From contig NC_081552.1 in assembly GCF_963082655.1 (NCBI RefSeq), positions 68,927,465 through 68,991,464 of the forward strand: a DNA stretch of 64,000 nucleotides, read 5' to 3'. Shown piece by piece: positions 44,533 to 54,650 of the stretch (position 1 is the stretch's first letter; each line of letters opens with the position of its first letter). The notes below the pieces were generated by a model, which saw nothing but the letters and a program-made list of their open reading frames with translations, had not been told where the DNA came from and did no database searches. Origin of the DNA: Stomoxys calcitrans. Its lineage: Eukaryota > Arthropoda > Insecta > Diptera > Muscidae. Both the position numbers and the translations under genes were made by a program.

Positions 44533-45545
44533 CAAGTAAAAGCGTGCTAAGTTCGGCCGGGCCGAATCTTATATACCCTCCACCATGGAGCGCATTTGTC
44601 TAGTTCTTTTCCCGGCATCTCTTCTTAGGCAAAAAAGGGCATAAGAGAAGATTTTCTCTGCTATTAGAGCGATACCAAGATAGATTCGAATAAGAATTGC
44701 GCCCTTTGGGGGCTCAAGAAGTAAAATAGAGAGATCGACTTATATGGGAACTGTATCGGGCTATAGACCGATTCAGACCATAATAAACACGTATGTTGAT
44801 GGTCATGAGAGGATCCGTCGTACAAAAAATTTCAGGCAAATCGGATAATAATTGCGACCTCTAGAGGCTCAAGAAGTCAAGGTCCCAGATCGGTTTATAT
44901 GGCAGCTATATCAGGTTATGAACCGATTTGAACCTTATTTGACGCAGTTGTTGAAAGTAAGAATAAAATACGTCGTGCAAAATTTCAGCCAAATCGGATA
45001 GGCATTGCGCCCTCTAAAAACTTAAGAAGTCAAGTCCCCAGATCTGTTTATATGACAGCTATATCAGGTTATGAACCGATTTGAACCATATTTGGCACAG
45101 TTGTTGGATATCATAACAAAACACGTCGTGCAAAATTTCATTCCAATCGGATAAGAATTGCGCACTCTAGAGGCTCAAGAATTCAAGACCCTAGATCGGT
45201 TTATATGGCAGCTATATCAGGTTATAAACCGATTTGAACCATACTTGGCACAGTTGTTGGATATCATAACAAAACACATTGTGCAAAACTTCATTTCAAT
45301 GGGATAAGAGTTGCACACTCTAGAGGCTCAAGAAGCCAAGACCCAAGATCGGTTTTTATGGCAGCTATAGCAAAACAATAACCGATGTGGCCCATTCACA
45401 ATCCCAGACGACCTACACCAATAAGAAGTATTTGTGCAAATTTCAAGCGGCTAGCTTTACTCCTTCGGAAGTTAGCGTGCTTTCGAGAGAAAGACGGACG
45501 GACGGACGGACAGACAGACAGACGGACGGACATGGCTAGAACTGT
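44533..45545 (+). repeat. Family A element, 3' end missing
   Basis: Starts CAAGTAAAAGCGTGCTAAG; palindrome 44552-44566. Five units; one unit has a perfect 11-nt inverted repeat ATCGGTTTATA/TATAAACCGAT at 45195-45233. A long GGACGGACGGACAGACAGA run, then cut after GGACATGGCTAGA. Confidence 0.85.
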
Positions 45546-46084
45546 AATAACGTTTAAATCTCTTCGTATTTCTAATTTCTAGTTCTACCACGTTTTCCTA
45601 TTTTATCTCCAATAAATAAGGAAAACTTTAGGATGCAAATTATAGCCATATACGGCAATAGTTGAATGCAAGTTTTACCAGGCATCTTTTTTATCAAAAA
45701 GGATTTTCGATTGATTAATAATATTCGTAGAAGAAATCAACGTCATCATTTAAGCAGAATCTACGTTCGTCATAAAACTTGGTCAAAATATTTTTTTTTT
45801 TTTAAATATTTAACATTTATTGGTGCTAAATTTTTAAATTTGTTCGCATTAAATTTTATGCAAATAAAAGTCATTTATAGCCAATTGGCCAACACAAACA
45901 ATAATCTGTTAAAATCATAAAACTAATTTGAGAGCAAATAAAAAGAGCCCAAAAAAATCTATTTCGCCAAAACTCTCACCATAAAACTAAGAAATGATAT
46001 TTTCAAAAGAAAGTTTGAGGTACCTTTACCAATTTTACAGTAACAGAAGAATTTTTGCAATCTTTGATTTTGAAAAAAATGTGG
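45546..46084. other. AT-rich, no gene; likely rest of the composite repeat
   Basis: No ORF with motifs. GTTTGAGGTACCTTTACCAA at about 46013 matches 22397 diverged. Confidence 0.4.
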
Positions 46085-46290
46085 GGTGTGCCATCCTATG
46101 GTGGAGGGTATAATAACCAAGTAAAATGATGCTAAGTTCTCAAGAAGTCGAATCGAGAGATCGGTTTATTTGGGAGCTATATCAGGTTATTGACTGATTT
46201 GGACCGTGCTTGCCACAGTAGATGGAAGTCATACAGAACACTACGTGCAAAATTTCAGCTTGTTGTGCGCTCTAAAACCTAAAAAGTAAT
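46085..46290 (+). repeat. Family A scraps
   Basis: CCATCCTATGGTGGAGGGTA (an end), then CCAAGTAAAATGATGCTAAG (a start without palindrome) joined to a unit. Confidence 0.6.
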
Positions 46291-47640
46291 CCCAAAAAAG
46301 AAAATTTTAAGTCAGGAATTCCGTGCTACTTACAAAACCCTTAATTGTCGTTTGGCACGTGACCCCACCTAAGTTCCGGTTAGCCGCGAAAGCCGAGCAA
46401 TGACATAGGAAATGCTCCAACGTCTCTTTATCTTCCCCACATGTCCTATACTTGCCGCATCGATTTTGCATAAATGAACTCTTAGTCCTATGTGTCCCAT
46501 TATACTGACCTCCTCCTAGGATTTTCGCCGTCCTACCGACTGTTCCGCTGTTCCACAGGGCGTTTGTCGCCTGTGCCCTTAAATTGGACTGCGTCGACCC
46601 GAAAGGCTTCGGGTTAACCAAGTTTATCGACGGCAGTTCTCTTGCCTTCAATGCCAAATCGTCTGCCCTTTCATTCCCCCTTACTCCGTTATGGCCAGGC
46701 ACCCAAACTATGCGGATTGTGCCATCCTCAGAGGAGGCCTTAATCTCCTTCATACACTCCAAGACTGTTCGTGACCTTACCGACCTGGTTGCTATTTCCA
46801 TTATCGCCATTTTACTTTCCGTAAAGATGTTCCTCGCGAAAACACCACGTCACCTGACGCATTCTGTGATCGCCGGGATCTCTGCCCGCAGGACCGTATT
46901 ATGGTCAGACAGTCTAAAACAGATCTCAGTCCCTGGGCTCTCAATGTAGACCTCCAGGCCCACTCTGTCCCCTAGCTTTGATCCATCCGTGTAAATTGAT
47001 GGCGGCAATACTAGGGTTCCGTCAATCCAAGACTGTGCCGCTGGCAGCACTGTCTCGCACCCCACCTCAAGTGTCGTCTCAGGTATCCGATCGAAAACCT
47101 CTTCCGTTCCTTTTTGGTTTCCTATCGTTGTCTCGATTATACCGCGATGCTATAACCTTCTCCTATCTTCTATCCATTCTCCCATCGCCTTAAGTCTCAT
47201 AGCCGCAGTGGCTGCCTCACATTTAATATGTATCTCAATGGGTCAGATAGTCCCCAGTGTCTTAGTGGGCGTGGTCTCCATCGCTCCGCCAGTGCCAAGA
47301 CAACATGTTCACTGAACTTGTTGTACGTTGCACTTTTTCTCCATAGCAGTCCACCAAACTACTGAGGCCTAATATAAGTATTGGTCTAATCACGCTTCTG
47401 TAGAGCTTTGGACTATGCTCGGATTCAGGCTCCATTTCGAGCCTACGGCTTGTCTTTATAGTGCCCAACATCTGTGAGCCTTTTCAGTACGTTCCTGAAT
47501 ATGACACTTTCAATAATGTTTCCCATCCAAGATCACTCCTGAGTATTTGACCTTGTCAGATATCGAAATAGTTTTATTAAGGAAACGTGGTGCGTCGTGG
47601 CATATTTCTGTCTTCTCTGGGTTAACATTGAGTCATATCC
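46291..47640 (-). pseudogene. LINE remnant with RNase H domain (I/R1/LOA type)
   Basis: On the minus strand, from 47640 downward: RT thumb (LNVNPEKTEIC, then VKYSGVILDGK), a middle piece (LYRSVIRPILILG, 47262-47471), the RNase H start (SIYTDGSKLGDRVGLEVYI with the first Asp, 46850-47065) and its end (IVWVPGHNGVRGNERADDLA, 46307-46810), then a zinc-type tail (CGKYRTCGEDKETLEHFLCHC). The pieces are in different frames with internal stops. RNase H after RT marks the I, R1 or LOA groups. The 5' two thirds are absent, as usual for truncated LINE copies. Confidence 0.8.
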
Positions 47641-47699
47641 CATATGCAAGACCCTCTTGGCCCTTCTGCATAGCTAATTCGGAACCTTACCACTGTTGC

Positions 47700-47985
47700 A
47701 ACGGACGTTGACAACTCTCGGGAAAATACATAAATGGCAGCTATATCCAAATATGGTCCCATCTGGACCACATTTGAGGGAAATGGGTAGGGGTCTACCA
47801 GAATACACTGTGCCAAATTTTATCGAATTCTTGAAATAAATGGATCTTTTATGGCCTCAAAACCCTATATCGGGAGATCGAGCAGTTTTTGTAAGGGCAA
47901 TTTATTGCCACAAGCCTTTAAGTCTGGATATCGGTCTATATAGCGGCTATATATAACTAAAATCCGATTTTATGAGATCGTAAGA
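47700..47985 (+). repeat. Family B-like scrap
   Basis: AAATGGCAGCTATATCCAAA, GGTCCCATCTGGACC, ATATCGGGAGATCGAGC and ATCGGTCTATATAGCGGCTA. Diverged; no ends. Confidence 0.55.
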
Positions 47986-48004
47986 TCAGGTTTATATACA
48001 AAGG

Positions 48005-48124
48005 TAAACGTTTTTATACCCAAGATATCGGCAAAATTATAAATACCCAAAAAAAGTTATTTATTGGGTAAATATCCAATAAATACCCAAGCGTTGGGTT
48101 TTACCCGGTAGAAACCCATCTCTA
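48005..48124 (-). mobile_element. Possible hAT end with AAATACCCAA subterminal repeats
   Basis: On the minus strand it starts TAGAGATGGGTTTCTACCGG and then repeats TTGGGTATTTA or TGGGTAAAT four or five times. TAGAGATGGG is a common hAT terminal sequence. Only one end is visible. Confidence 0.4.
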
Positions 48125-48125
48125 A

Positions 48126-48245
48126 TCATTGGTCCTCAATTAGATGGGCTTCTTGGGAGTGGGTGATGGTATCATCGTCTGCTCCCTGTTCTTTAAGCTG
48201 AGTATTCTGTTCAGCTTTTCAGGCGGAATGATGTCAAACTCCATA
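48126..48245 (-). pseudogene. Protein-like fragment, related to 48895-49250
   Basis: On the minus strand one frame reads QGADDDTI-like residues (GADDDTITHSQEAHLIEDQ then stop), matching GADDETITP in the neighbouring tandem units. A second frame gives EFDIIPPEKLNRILS, so a frame change is likely. Gene of origin unknown. Confidence 0.4.
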
Positions 48246-48249
48246 TTAA

Positions 48250-48592
48250 AACAAATAAAAAGGCATTAAGTTCGGCCGGGCCGAACTTTGGATACCCACC
48301 ACCTCGGGTATATATGGTCCGATTTGGCCCGTTCAAGAACTTAACCAGCACACATAAAAAATACGTATCTGTGCCAAATTTAAGCTCAATATCTCAAGTT
48401 TTGAAGGCTGTAGAGTGATAACAACAGACGAACGGATAGACGGACAGACACACAGACATCGTTAAATCGTCTTAGAATTTTACGACGATCCGAAATATAT
48501 ATACTTTGTAGTGTCCGGATTCGATATTTCGATGTGTTGCAAACGGATTGACTAAATGAATATACCTCCTATCTTACGGTGGTGGGTATAAA
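48250..48592 (+). repeat. Family B minimal copy (ends kept, middle deleted)
   Basis: Only 343 bp: start AAATAAAAAGGCATTAAG with the palindrome 48271-48285, GGATACCCACCACCTCGGG, one partial unit, GACGGACAGACACACAG, ATATATATACTTTGTAG and the end ACGGTGGTGGGTATAAAAA. It separates the two protein-like fragments. Confidence 0.8.
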
Positions 48593-48894
48593 AAACGTCG
48601 GCGAAATGCTGGAGGAAACAAGGTGAAAAAGAAGTACTCTGTTTATAATGGGTGAGAAATTTTAGTGGCAACGCTTGACATCATTGTTGGAATATTTTTT
48701 GCTTTATTGGTTTCAATGGTTCGTTTTTTCTTCTTGTTTTTTTTTTTTTTTTTTTTTTTTGTTTATTTGCGAAAATAAATCAACCCATAAGTGCAGATAA
48801 AAAACATCGTTTGGTATGAAGCTAAAAACAAACATAACAGTCAAATTCCGCTAGCGGAACAGTTAAAGATTTCCGCGACTATTCCGAAAGCAGA
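48593..48894. other. Unassigned, with a long T run
   Basis: A T-rich run of about 30 at 48738-48761. No gene or repeat family recognised. Confidence 0.4.
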
Positions 48895-49250
48895 ATAGAA
48901 GACCAACCCTTAGGCTGCATTGAGTTTCCCGTCAGTGCGTCCCAGTCTTCCGAATTTTGCGAAAGTCGATAATGGTTCCATCACCGGATCCCTGTTCGTT
49001 TGGCTGTATTGAGTATACCGTCACGCCACTGCCTGATGTTCCAATATTAGCATCTTTGCCTATACTAGTCTTCCAAATCTTGAGTAAATGGGCTTCTTCG
49101 GAGTTATGGTCTCATCGTCGGCTCCCTGTGCGTTAGGCAGCATTGAGTTCTCTGTCACTGCACTGCCTGATGTTTCAGCATTAGGATCTTTATCCATCCT
49201 AGTCTTCATAATCTCGAGGAAGTCATTGATGGTTCCGTCGTCGGGTCCAT
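48895..49250 (-). pseudogene. Tandem protein-like units, decayed, origin unknown
   Basis: On the minus strand about 2.5 tandem units of roughly 125 bp. Unit 1 reads in one frame KTRMDKDPNAETSGSAVTEN and SMLPNAQGADDETITPKKP; unit 2, after a 1-bp frame change, reads KTSIGKDANIGTSGSGVT and IQPNEQGSGDGTIIDF; unit 3 is partial. Substitutions keep Thr/Ser/Asp-rich residues in register, which suggests a coding past. No known domain recognised. It is cut at 49251 by a family A scrap. Confidence 0.45.
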
Positions 49251-49445
49251 GTTATTATACTAAGTATCTTTGCAAAGTTTCAAGCAGCTAGCTTTACACA
49301 TTCGACCACTATAGTGATTTTAACAGACGGACGGACGAACATAGCTAGATCGACTTAAAATGTCGTGACGATCAAGAACATATATAATTTATGGGGTCTT
49401 ACACGAATATTTCGAGGTGTTACAAACGGAATGACTAGATGGGTA
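49251..49445 (+). repeat. Family A 3' block
   Basis: TTTCAAGCAGCTAGCTTTAC, ACAGACGGACGGACGAACAT, AAGAACATATATAATTTATG; the terminal inverted repeat is missing. Confidence 0.65.
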
Positions 49446-49677
49446 TAAAACATGCTAAGTTCGGCCGGGCCGAATTGTGGATTTTACGAAAAATGTAGTT
49501 GAAGCGGACATGTGTATTTAAGGTACAAAATTTGTGCCAAATCGGCCACAAATTGAAGCTTCTTGGGGACGTAGAAGACTTATCGGAAATTCGGTTAATA
49601 TGGAAACCATTGGAGAAGCTAGGAGGCCCCGCAGGCGGCAATGCCCCCACCAGCGAATCTGTAGCCTGCCATATATA
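49446..49677 (+). repeat. Family A variant 5' end
   Basis: ACATGCTAAG with the palindrome at 49460-49474, then GTGCCAAATCGGCCACAAAT. It forms the left flank of the fold-back mariner. Confidence 0.55.
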
Positions 49678-50284
49678 AAGGGTGATTTTTTTGAGGTTAG
49701 GATTTTCATGCATTAGTATTTGACAGATCACGTGGGATTTCAGACATGGTGTCAAAGAGAAAGATGCTCAGTATGCTTTGACATTTCATCATGAATAGAC
49801 TTACTAACGAGCAACGCTTGCAAATCATTGAATTTTATTACCAAAATCAGTGTTCGGTTCGAAATGTGTTCATTCACCGTAACGTTGCGTCCAACAGCAT
49901 CTTTGAAAAAATACGGTCCAATGATTCCACCAGCGTACAAACCACACCAAACAGTGCATTTTTCGGGATGCATGGGCAGTTCTTGAACGGCTTCTGGTTG
50001 CTCTTCACTCCAAATGCGGCAATTTTGCTTATTTACGTAGCCATTCAACCAGAAATGAGCCTCATCGCTGAACAAAATTTGTCAAAATTTGAACACATTT
50101 CGAACCGAACACTGATTTTGGTAATAAAATTCAATGATTTGCAAGCGTTGCTCGTTAGTAAGTCTATTCATGATGAAATGTCAAAGCATACTGAGCATCT
50201 TTCTCTTTGACACCATGTCTGAAATCCCACGTGATCTGTCAAATACTAATGCATGAAAATCCTAACCTCAAAAAAATCACCCTT
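49678..50284. mobile_element. Fold-back mariner-like element with transposase pieces in both orientations
   Basis: 607 bp, TA at both sides (49676-49677, 50285-50286). It has the same ends as the element at 1618 (AAGGGTGATTTTTTTGAGG). Each inverted arm is about 200 bp and contains the transposase start: on the plus strand MNRLTNEQRLQIIEFYYQ from 49791, and its mirror image in the right arm. Between the arms lies, on the minus strand, a catalytic-domain piece (FSDEAHFWLNGYV with the first catalytic Asp, then EKCTVWCGLYAGGIIGPYFF). No complete transposase. The right terminus is thus a copy of the left one. Confidence 0.85.
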
Positions 50285-50679
50285 TATATATTTTCAAAAA
50301 AAAACTCCTGTAGCTCCCCATACATTTTTTTCAAAATTCTGGTAGAACATTTTTAGTTCTGTTGGCTTTGACCTTAGATTTGAGCTCAGTGAAATATTAT
50401 ATGAAACATTTTAAAATTTACTTTTTAAATTTTTGATTTTCTCCCGACGAAATCTTTTTACAATGAAAAGATTTTGCGAAAAATGATTTCCTTATGTGTA
50501 ATGTACGATAAGTGTTATCAAAATTCGACAAGTAAAATTGCATGTTTACAAAAAGGTGGATACTAAGGTCGTGTTTCACAGTGAAATCAAATGTTTTTTC
50601 ACGAATACGCTTTTGAAAACCTACTAAAATATCACTGATCACTTAGCACTTAGCACTTTTTTTTAAATTTTATCATAAA
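50285..50679. other. No recognisable feature
   Basis: AT-rich spacer between the fold-back mariner and family C. No motif-bearing ORF. Confidence 0.4.
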
Positions 50680-51248
50680 CTAGCTGACCCGGGCCCGCTC
50701 CGCTGCGTCTTCTTTTACTTTATATATAACAAAAGTTTCCTTGGAATATTTATTTTCGACAATTAAAGATCTCTTAGTGAAATACCATGCTAACTTGATT
50801 AACAGTTTAACAATATAAGCGTCTTTATCTGAATCCCATATAATCTTTACGAATTTAAGTTGGATGTAAGGTGTACTCCATTCTTGAAATACTTCATTTC
50901 AGCCAGATATTCTCATGATATCTGATTTAGTGGCGTTTTCGGGGGAGATGTGGTCCCCCAGATACTTAGCCCTGAAAAAATATCAGCATCGTGCTCTTCT
51001 CTCAAATACCATTTATATAAACCCCATATTGATATTGGCTTAAGAGGAGTTTACAGGATGAGGCGTCCCCCAAACACATGGCCCCAAAAAAGGTTATCAA
51101 ATTCGTTTTCTAATCTCAAATACCTTTCATTTGAGCCACATATTGGCATGGTCGAAAATTTTTCTCCCTTTGGGGGGTGTTTTGGGAAATGGGTGATGTC
51201 CTAAACACATGGTCCTACATTTGGATATCAAATTCGAATTCTACTCCC
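50680..51248 (-). repeat. Family C copy, first part, interrupted by RTE
   Basis: Opens CTAGCTGACCCGGGCCCGCT at 50680. Continues to ATTCTACTCCC, where the RTE starts. The copy resumes at 54651 with TCCCAAATACC. Confidence 0.75.
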
Positions 51249-51267
51249 TCTACTTTACTTTAATTGG

Positions 51268-51672
51268 CTATGACAGAATATTTCTTCCACTAGCCGAACG
51301 TGGAATAGCGTTCCAAGTGCCTCGATCTTCTGCGCTCATTCTAAAATCTCTGACACCAAGTTTCGAGGTCTCTCCCACAACTTGATCTTTCCATCGGGCT
51401 TTTGGTCTTCCCGGTTTGCGTGTACCACCGTGTTTGCCTTCAAAAGACTTCTTTGCTGGAGCTTCTTCATCCATTCTGACAACATGACCTAGCCAACGCA
51501 GCCGTTGTATTTTGATGCGTGTAACTATGCTATCGTCGTCATACAGCTCGTGGTTCATACGTCGCCTATATTCTCCGTTAACGCAAACTGGTCCATATAT
51601 TTTACGAAGAATCTTTCTCTCAAATACTCCAAGCACTGCCTCATCTGCTTTCACAAGTACACAAGTACTCAC
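51268..51672 (-). pseudogene. RTE RT C-terminal part
   Basis: 134 residues: ADEAVLGVFERKILRKIYG, RIKIQRLRWLGHVVRMDEE, KARWKDQVVGETSKLGV, ending SASGRNILS. It is the normal C-terminus of RTE proteins. It is separated from the RT frame by the rearranged CACAAGTAC-rich stretch at 51655-51690; the sister copy at 16.4 kb has the intact text here. Confidence 0.8.
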
Positions 51673-53095
51673 AAGTCATGTAAAGTGTAGTCTTCGTCTG
51701 TCGAGAGATGGCCTTGTTTCTAAACTGCTTACTTAGTCCAAAGTAGCATCTGTTTGCCAGTATTATTCTTCGCTTTATCTCAAAACTGGTGTCATTCGTT
51801 TCGGTTAAGGCGGTGCGGAGGTAGATAAAGTTACTGACTATCTCAAAGTTGTGGTTCCCAACTTTCTCCATGCTCTTTATCTGCTCGGTTGTACAAGGCT
51901 TTTTGGGAGTGGAGACTATCCATTTCGTCTTATCTCCATTTACTGCCAGACCCATTTTCACTGACTCTTTTTCGATTCTTTCAAAGGCTGCAGTTACTAC
52001 TTCCGGTGACCGACCTATGATATCGATATCGTCGGCATAGGCAAGTAGCATGTGCTCTCTTGTGATTAGTGTGCCATATCTATTCACTTCTGCATCTCGT
52101 ATAATCTTCTCCAGCAGGATATTAAAAAGATCACACGAGAGGCTGTCTCCTTGTCTGAAACCTCGTTTGGTATTAAATGGTTCGGAGAGATTCTTTCCTA
52201 CTCTTACTGAGGAACGCGTATCAGCAAGTGTCATCCTGCAGAGTCTTATTAATTTTGCAACAATACCAAACTCAGACATGGCTTGAAATACCTTTGAACG
52301 TAAAGGAGTATCGAAGGCGGCTTTGTAGTCAACAAAGAGGTGGTAGGTGTTGATTTGTCCTTCTTGGGTATTTTCCAGGATTTGGCGCAGTGTGAATATC
52401 TGGTCTAGGGTGGATTTACCAGGTCTAAAGCCGCATTGATAGGGCCCAATGATCTCATTGACTTTAGGTTTCAATCTTTCACACAGTGCGCTCGAGAATA
52501 TCTTGTATGCGCTGGGGAGGAGACTTATTCCTCTGTAGTTGGCACATTCCGTCTTGTCTCCTTTCTTGTGTACGGGATATAGTATGCTGAGGTTCCAATC
52601 ATCGGGTATGCGTTCTTCTAGCCAGATTGCGCAGATAAGCTGATGCATACGCCTTATCAGCTTGTCGCCTCCGGTCTTTAATAGTTCAGCGGGTAACCCG
52701 TCGGCTCCAGCTGCCTTGTTGTTCTTTAGTCGGGTTACTGCTACTTGGACCTCATTCTGACTAGGAGGTAAACATTCTATCCCATCATCAGGGATTGGTT
52801 CTGCGGTATCCCCTTCGCCTCCAACATCGGACACTAGCAGTTGGGTAAAATGTTCTTTCCATATCCTCAGCATGTTGTCTGTGTCAGTTACCAGATTTCC
52901 TTCTTTGTCTCTGCAGGAGGATGTGCCTGCACCAAAGCCATCGGTTTGGTGTTTAATTCTTTGGTAGAATTTCCGGACTTCATTCTGACTCCTGTACATC
53001 TCAATTCGCTCACACTCACGTCTTTCCATTTCCTTTTTCTTTCTGCGGAATAGACGTTTCTCCTCTCTCCTTTTCTCCCGATACCTCTCCTTCAT
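51641..53095 (-). pseudogene. RTE reverse transcriptase frame
   Basis: 484 residues. An Arg/Lys/Glu-rich helical linker (1-60), then RT blocks: NNKAAGADGLPAELLK, FRPGKSTLDQIFTLRQ, FVDYKAAFDTPLRSKVF, FRQGDSLSCDLFNILLE, the catalytic YADD in LLAYADDIDIIGR (about residue 359) and the thumb NFIYLRTALTE. It ends early in a foreign stretch (CEYLCTCESR) because of the rearrangement near 51680. The role is to copy RTE RNA at the nicked target; this copy could not make a whole protein. Confidence 0.85.
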
Positions 53096-53147
53096 CTGGC
53101 GCGTTGCTACTGATTGCAGGGTTGCTCTATATGCCGCATTCTTGGCT

Positions 53148-54380
53148 TCAATAGCATCTCGACACTCTTGGTCGTATCATGGGTTTTTTTGGAGGAGGCT
53201 TTCGGTACCCAAGTACGGATTTCGCAGCATTTTCCATGGAGTGGGCAATAGTTTGCCACTGCGCCATTATATCATCGGAACAAGGAGTGCTTTCATCAAG
53301 CAGTTGGGTCAGTCGGGTGGAGTATGCCGCTGCCATTTGTTGTGTCTGCAGCTTTTCAATGTCCAGCTTCCGTGCAGTGTCAGATCGTACTTTCCTCGCC
53401 ATGTTCAAACGGGTGCGAACCTTTGCTGCAACAAGGTAATGATCCGAATCTATATTCGCTCCACGGATCGATCGTACATCTAACACGCTGGATGAATGCC
53501 TTCCATCTATCACAACGTGATCAATTTGGTTTCTCGTGTTTTGATCGGGTGACAGGCATGTGGCTTTGTGGATATTTTTATGTTTAAATCTGGTGCTACT
53601 AACTACCATGTTTTTTGCCGCGGCGAAATCTATCACCCTCAACCCATTACTGGACGTTATCTCGTGGAGGCTAAACTTTCCGACTGTCGGACCAAAAATG
53701 TCTTCCTTTCCTATTTTCGCATTAAAATCTCCCAGAACGATTTTAATATCATGGGCGGGGCAGCGGTCATATTCTCTCTCTAGGCGCTCGTAGAAAATAT
53801 TCTTGGTCTGCTCGTCTTTGTCTTCCGTCGGGGCATGGGCACAAATAAGACTGATGTTGAAGAATTTGGCTTTTATGCAGATTGTGGCTAGCCTCTCATC
53901 CACCGGAGTAAAGCTGGAGACTAGGTGTTTCAGTCTTCGACTAACCACAAATCCGCAGCCAAATTCATGCCTCGTGTCATGGCAGCTATAGTATAGTTCG
54001 TCACCGTTTGGTGTTGTAGTGACGCCATTTCCAGTCCATCGCACTTCCTGTAAGGCGGTTATTTCTGCCTTGTACTTCTCTAATACATCCGCCAGCGCGT
54101 ATACTGCACCTTCTCTATAAAGAGTGCGGACATTCCAGGTGCAGATCCGCAAATCATGGTTCTTTTTTCGTTTGCGTGGGTCGTCAACGTTGGGGGGTCC
54201 GTTTTTACTATTTTCCGGGGGCGGGTTACTGGCCCAGCGCCCCAACCGCATGGGTTTGTGGGATTGCATGTATTCCTCGTTGTGGCGAGCCGCTTGCTCC
54301 AAGATCCGACGCTCGCCGCCAGCCGCCCCTAACCTGGGAACAGACGCTGATGTTGGCCATTGGTTATTTGAAGGCGCCAA
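53148..54380 (-). pseudogene. RTE N-terminal frame with AP-type endonuclease
   Basis: 410 residues, starting at a non-ATG codon in the open frame. Residues about 75-330 are an exonuclease-endonuclease-phosphatase fold with the metal and catalytic signatures TWNVRTL, LQEVRW (Glu), LGDFNAKIG (Asp, Asn), RNQIDHVVID (Asp) and SDHYLVAAKV (His). All key residues are present. The frame is lost at a run of seven A (plus-strand T run 53184-53190) just after PPPKKP, and in the original frame a TGA stop replaces a probable Trp. It would nick target DNA for priming. Confidence 0.88.
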
Positions 54381-54650
54381 TAACTCGCCTTGTCATCTCG
54401 AGTATCATTGCACTCAGTATTTAGTTAAGAGCCAGTGCCACCTGACTCCTCACTGAGACTCTCCTCTCGAAAATCGCTGACTGCCCGCGGCCGCATTTGC
54501 AGCTACTCCGCATAAAAATGGAGCTTTCCACCATCCGCAACCTGTGGACGCGCCCGGTAGCTTTCAGCTAAGCTTCCCGTGATAACGTTGGGCACCACAC
54601 AAGTCGGAGCTCAAAGCTCCAGCCTGTGTGGTGCTCATAGTCATCCTGTA
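54381..54650 (-). promoter_or_regulatory. RTE 5' leader with hairpin
   Basis: GC-rich leader of about 270 nt. A hairpin at 54592-54634 has 20-nt arms (17 of 20 pair) and a 3-nt loop. The same leader is found without the coding region at 38717-38983. LINE leaders may carry internal promoters or self-cleaving ribozymes; neither is shown here. Confidence 0.6.

Larger units (their letters stand above)
51249..54650 (-). mobile_element. RTE-type LINE, near full length, inactive
   Basis: About 3.4 kb on the minus strand: 5' leader with a strong hairpin (54381-54650), endonuclease frame (53148-54380), RT frame (51641-53095), C-terminal frame (51268-51672) and a 3' tail of AATTAAAGTAAAGTAG. It splits a family C copy with a 4-bp apparent target duplication TCCC (51245-51248 and 54651-54654). 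Breaks: a frame change and a stop where endonuclease meets RT, and a deletion with local duplication near 51655-51690. Confidence 0.85.

Noticed and set aside
53142..54456. Plus-strand frames over the RTE
   Set aside because: Antisense of the endonuclease frame and leader.
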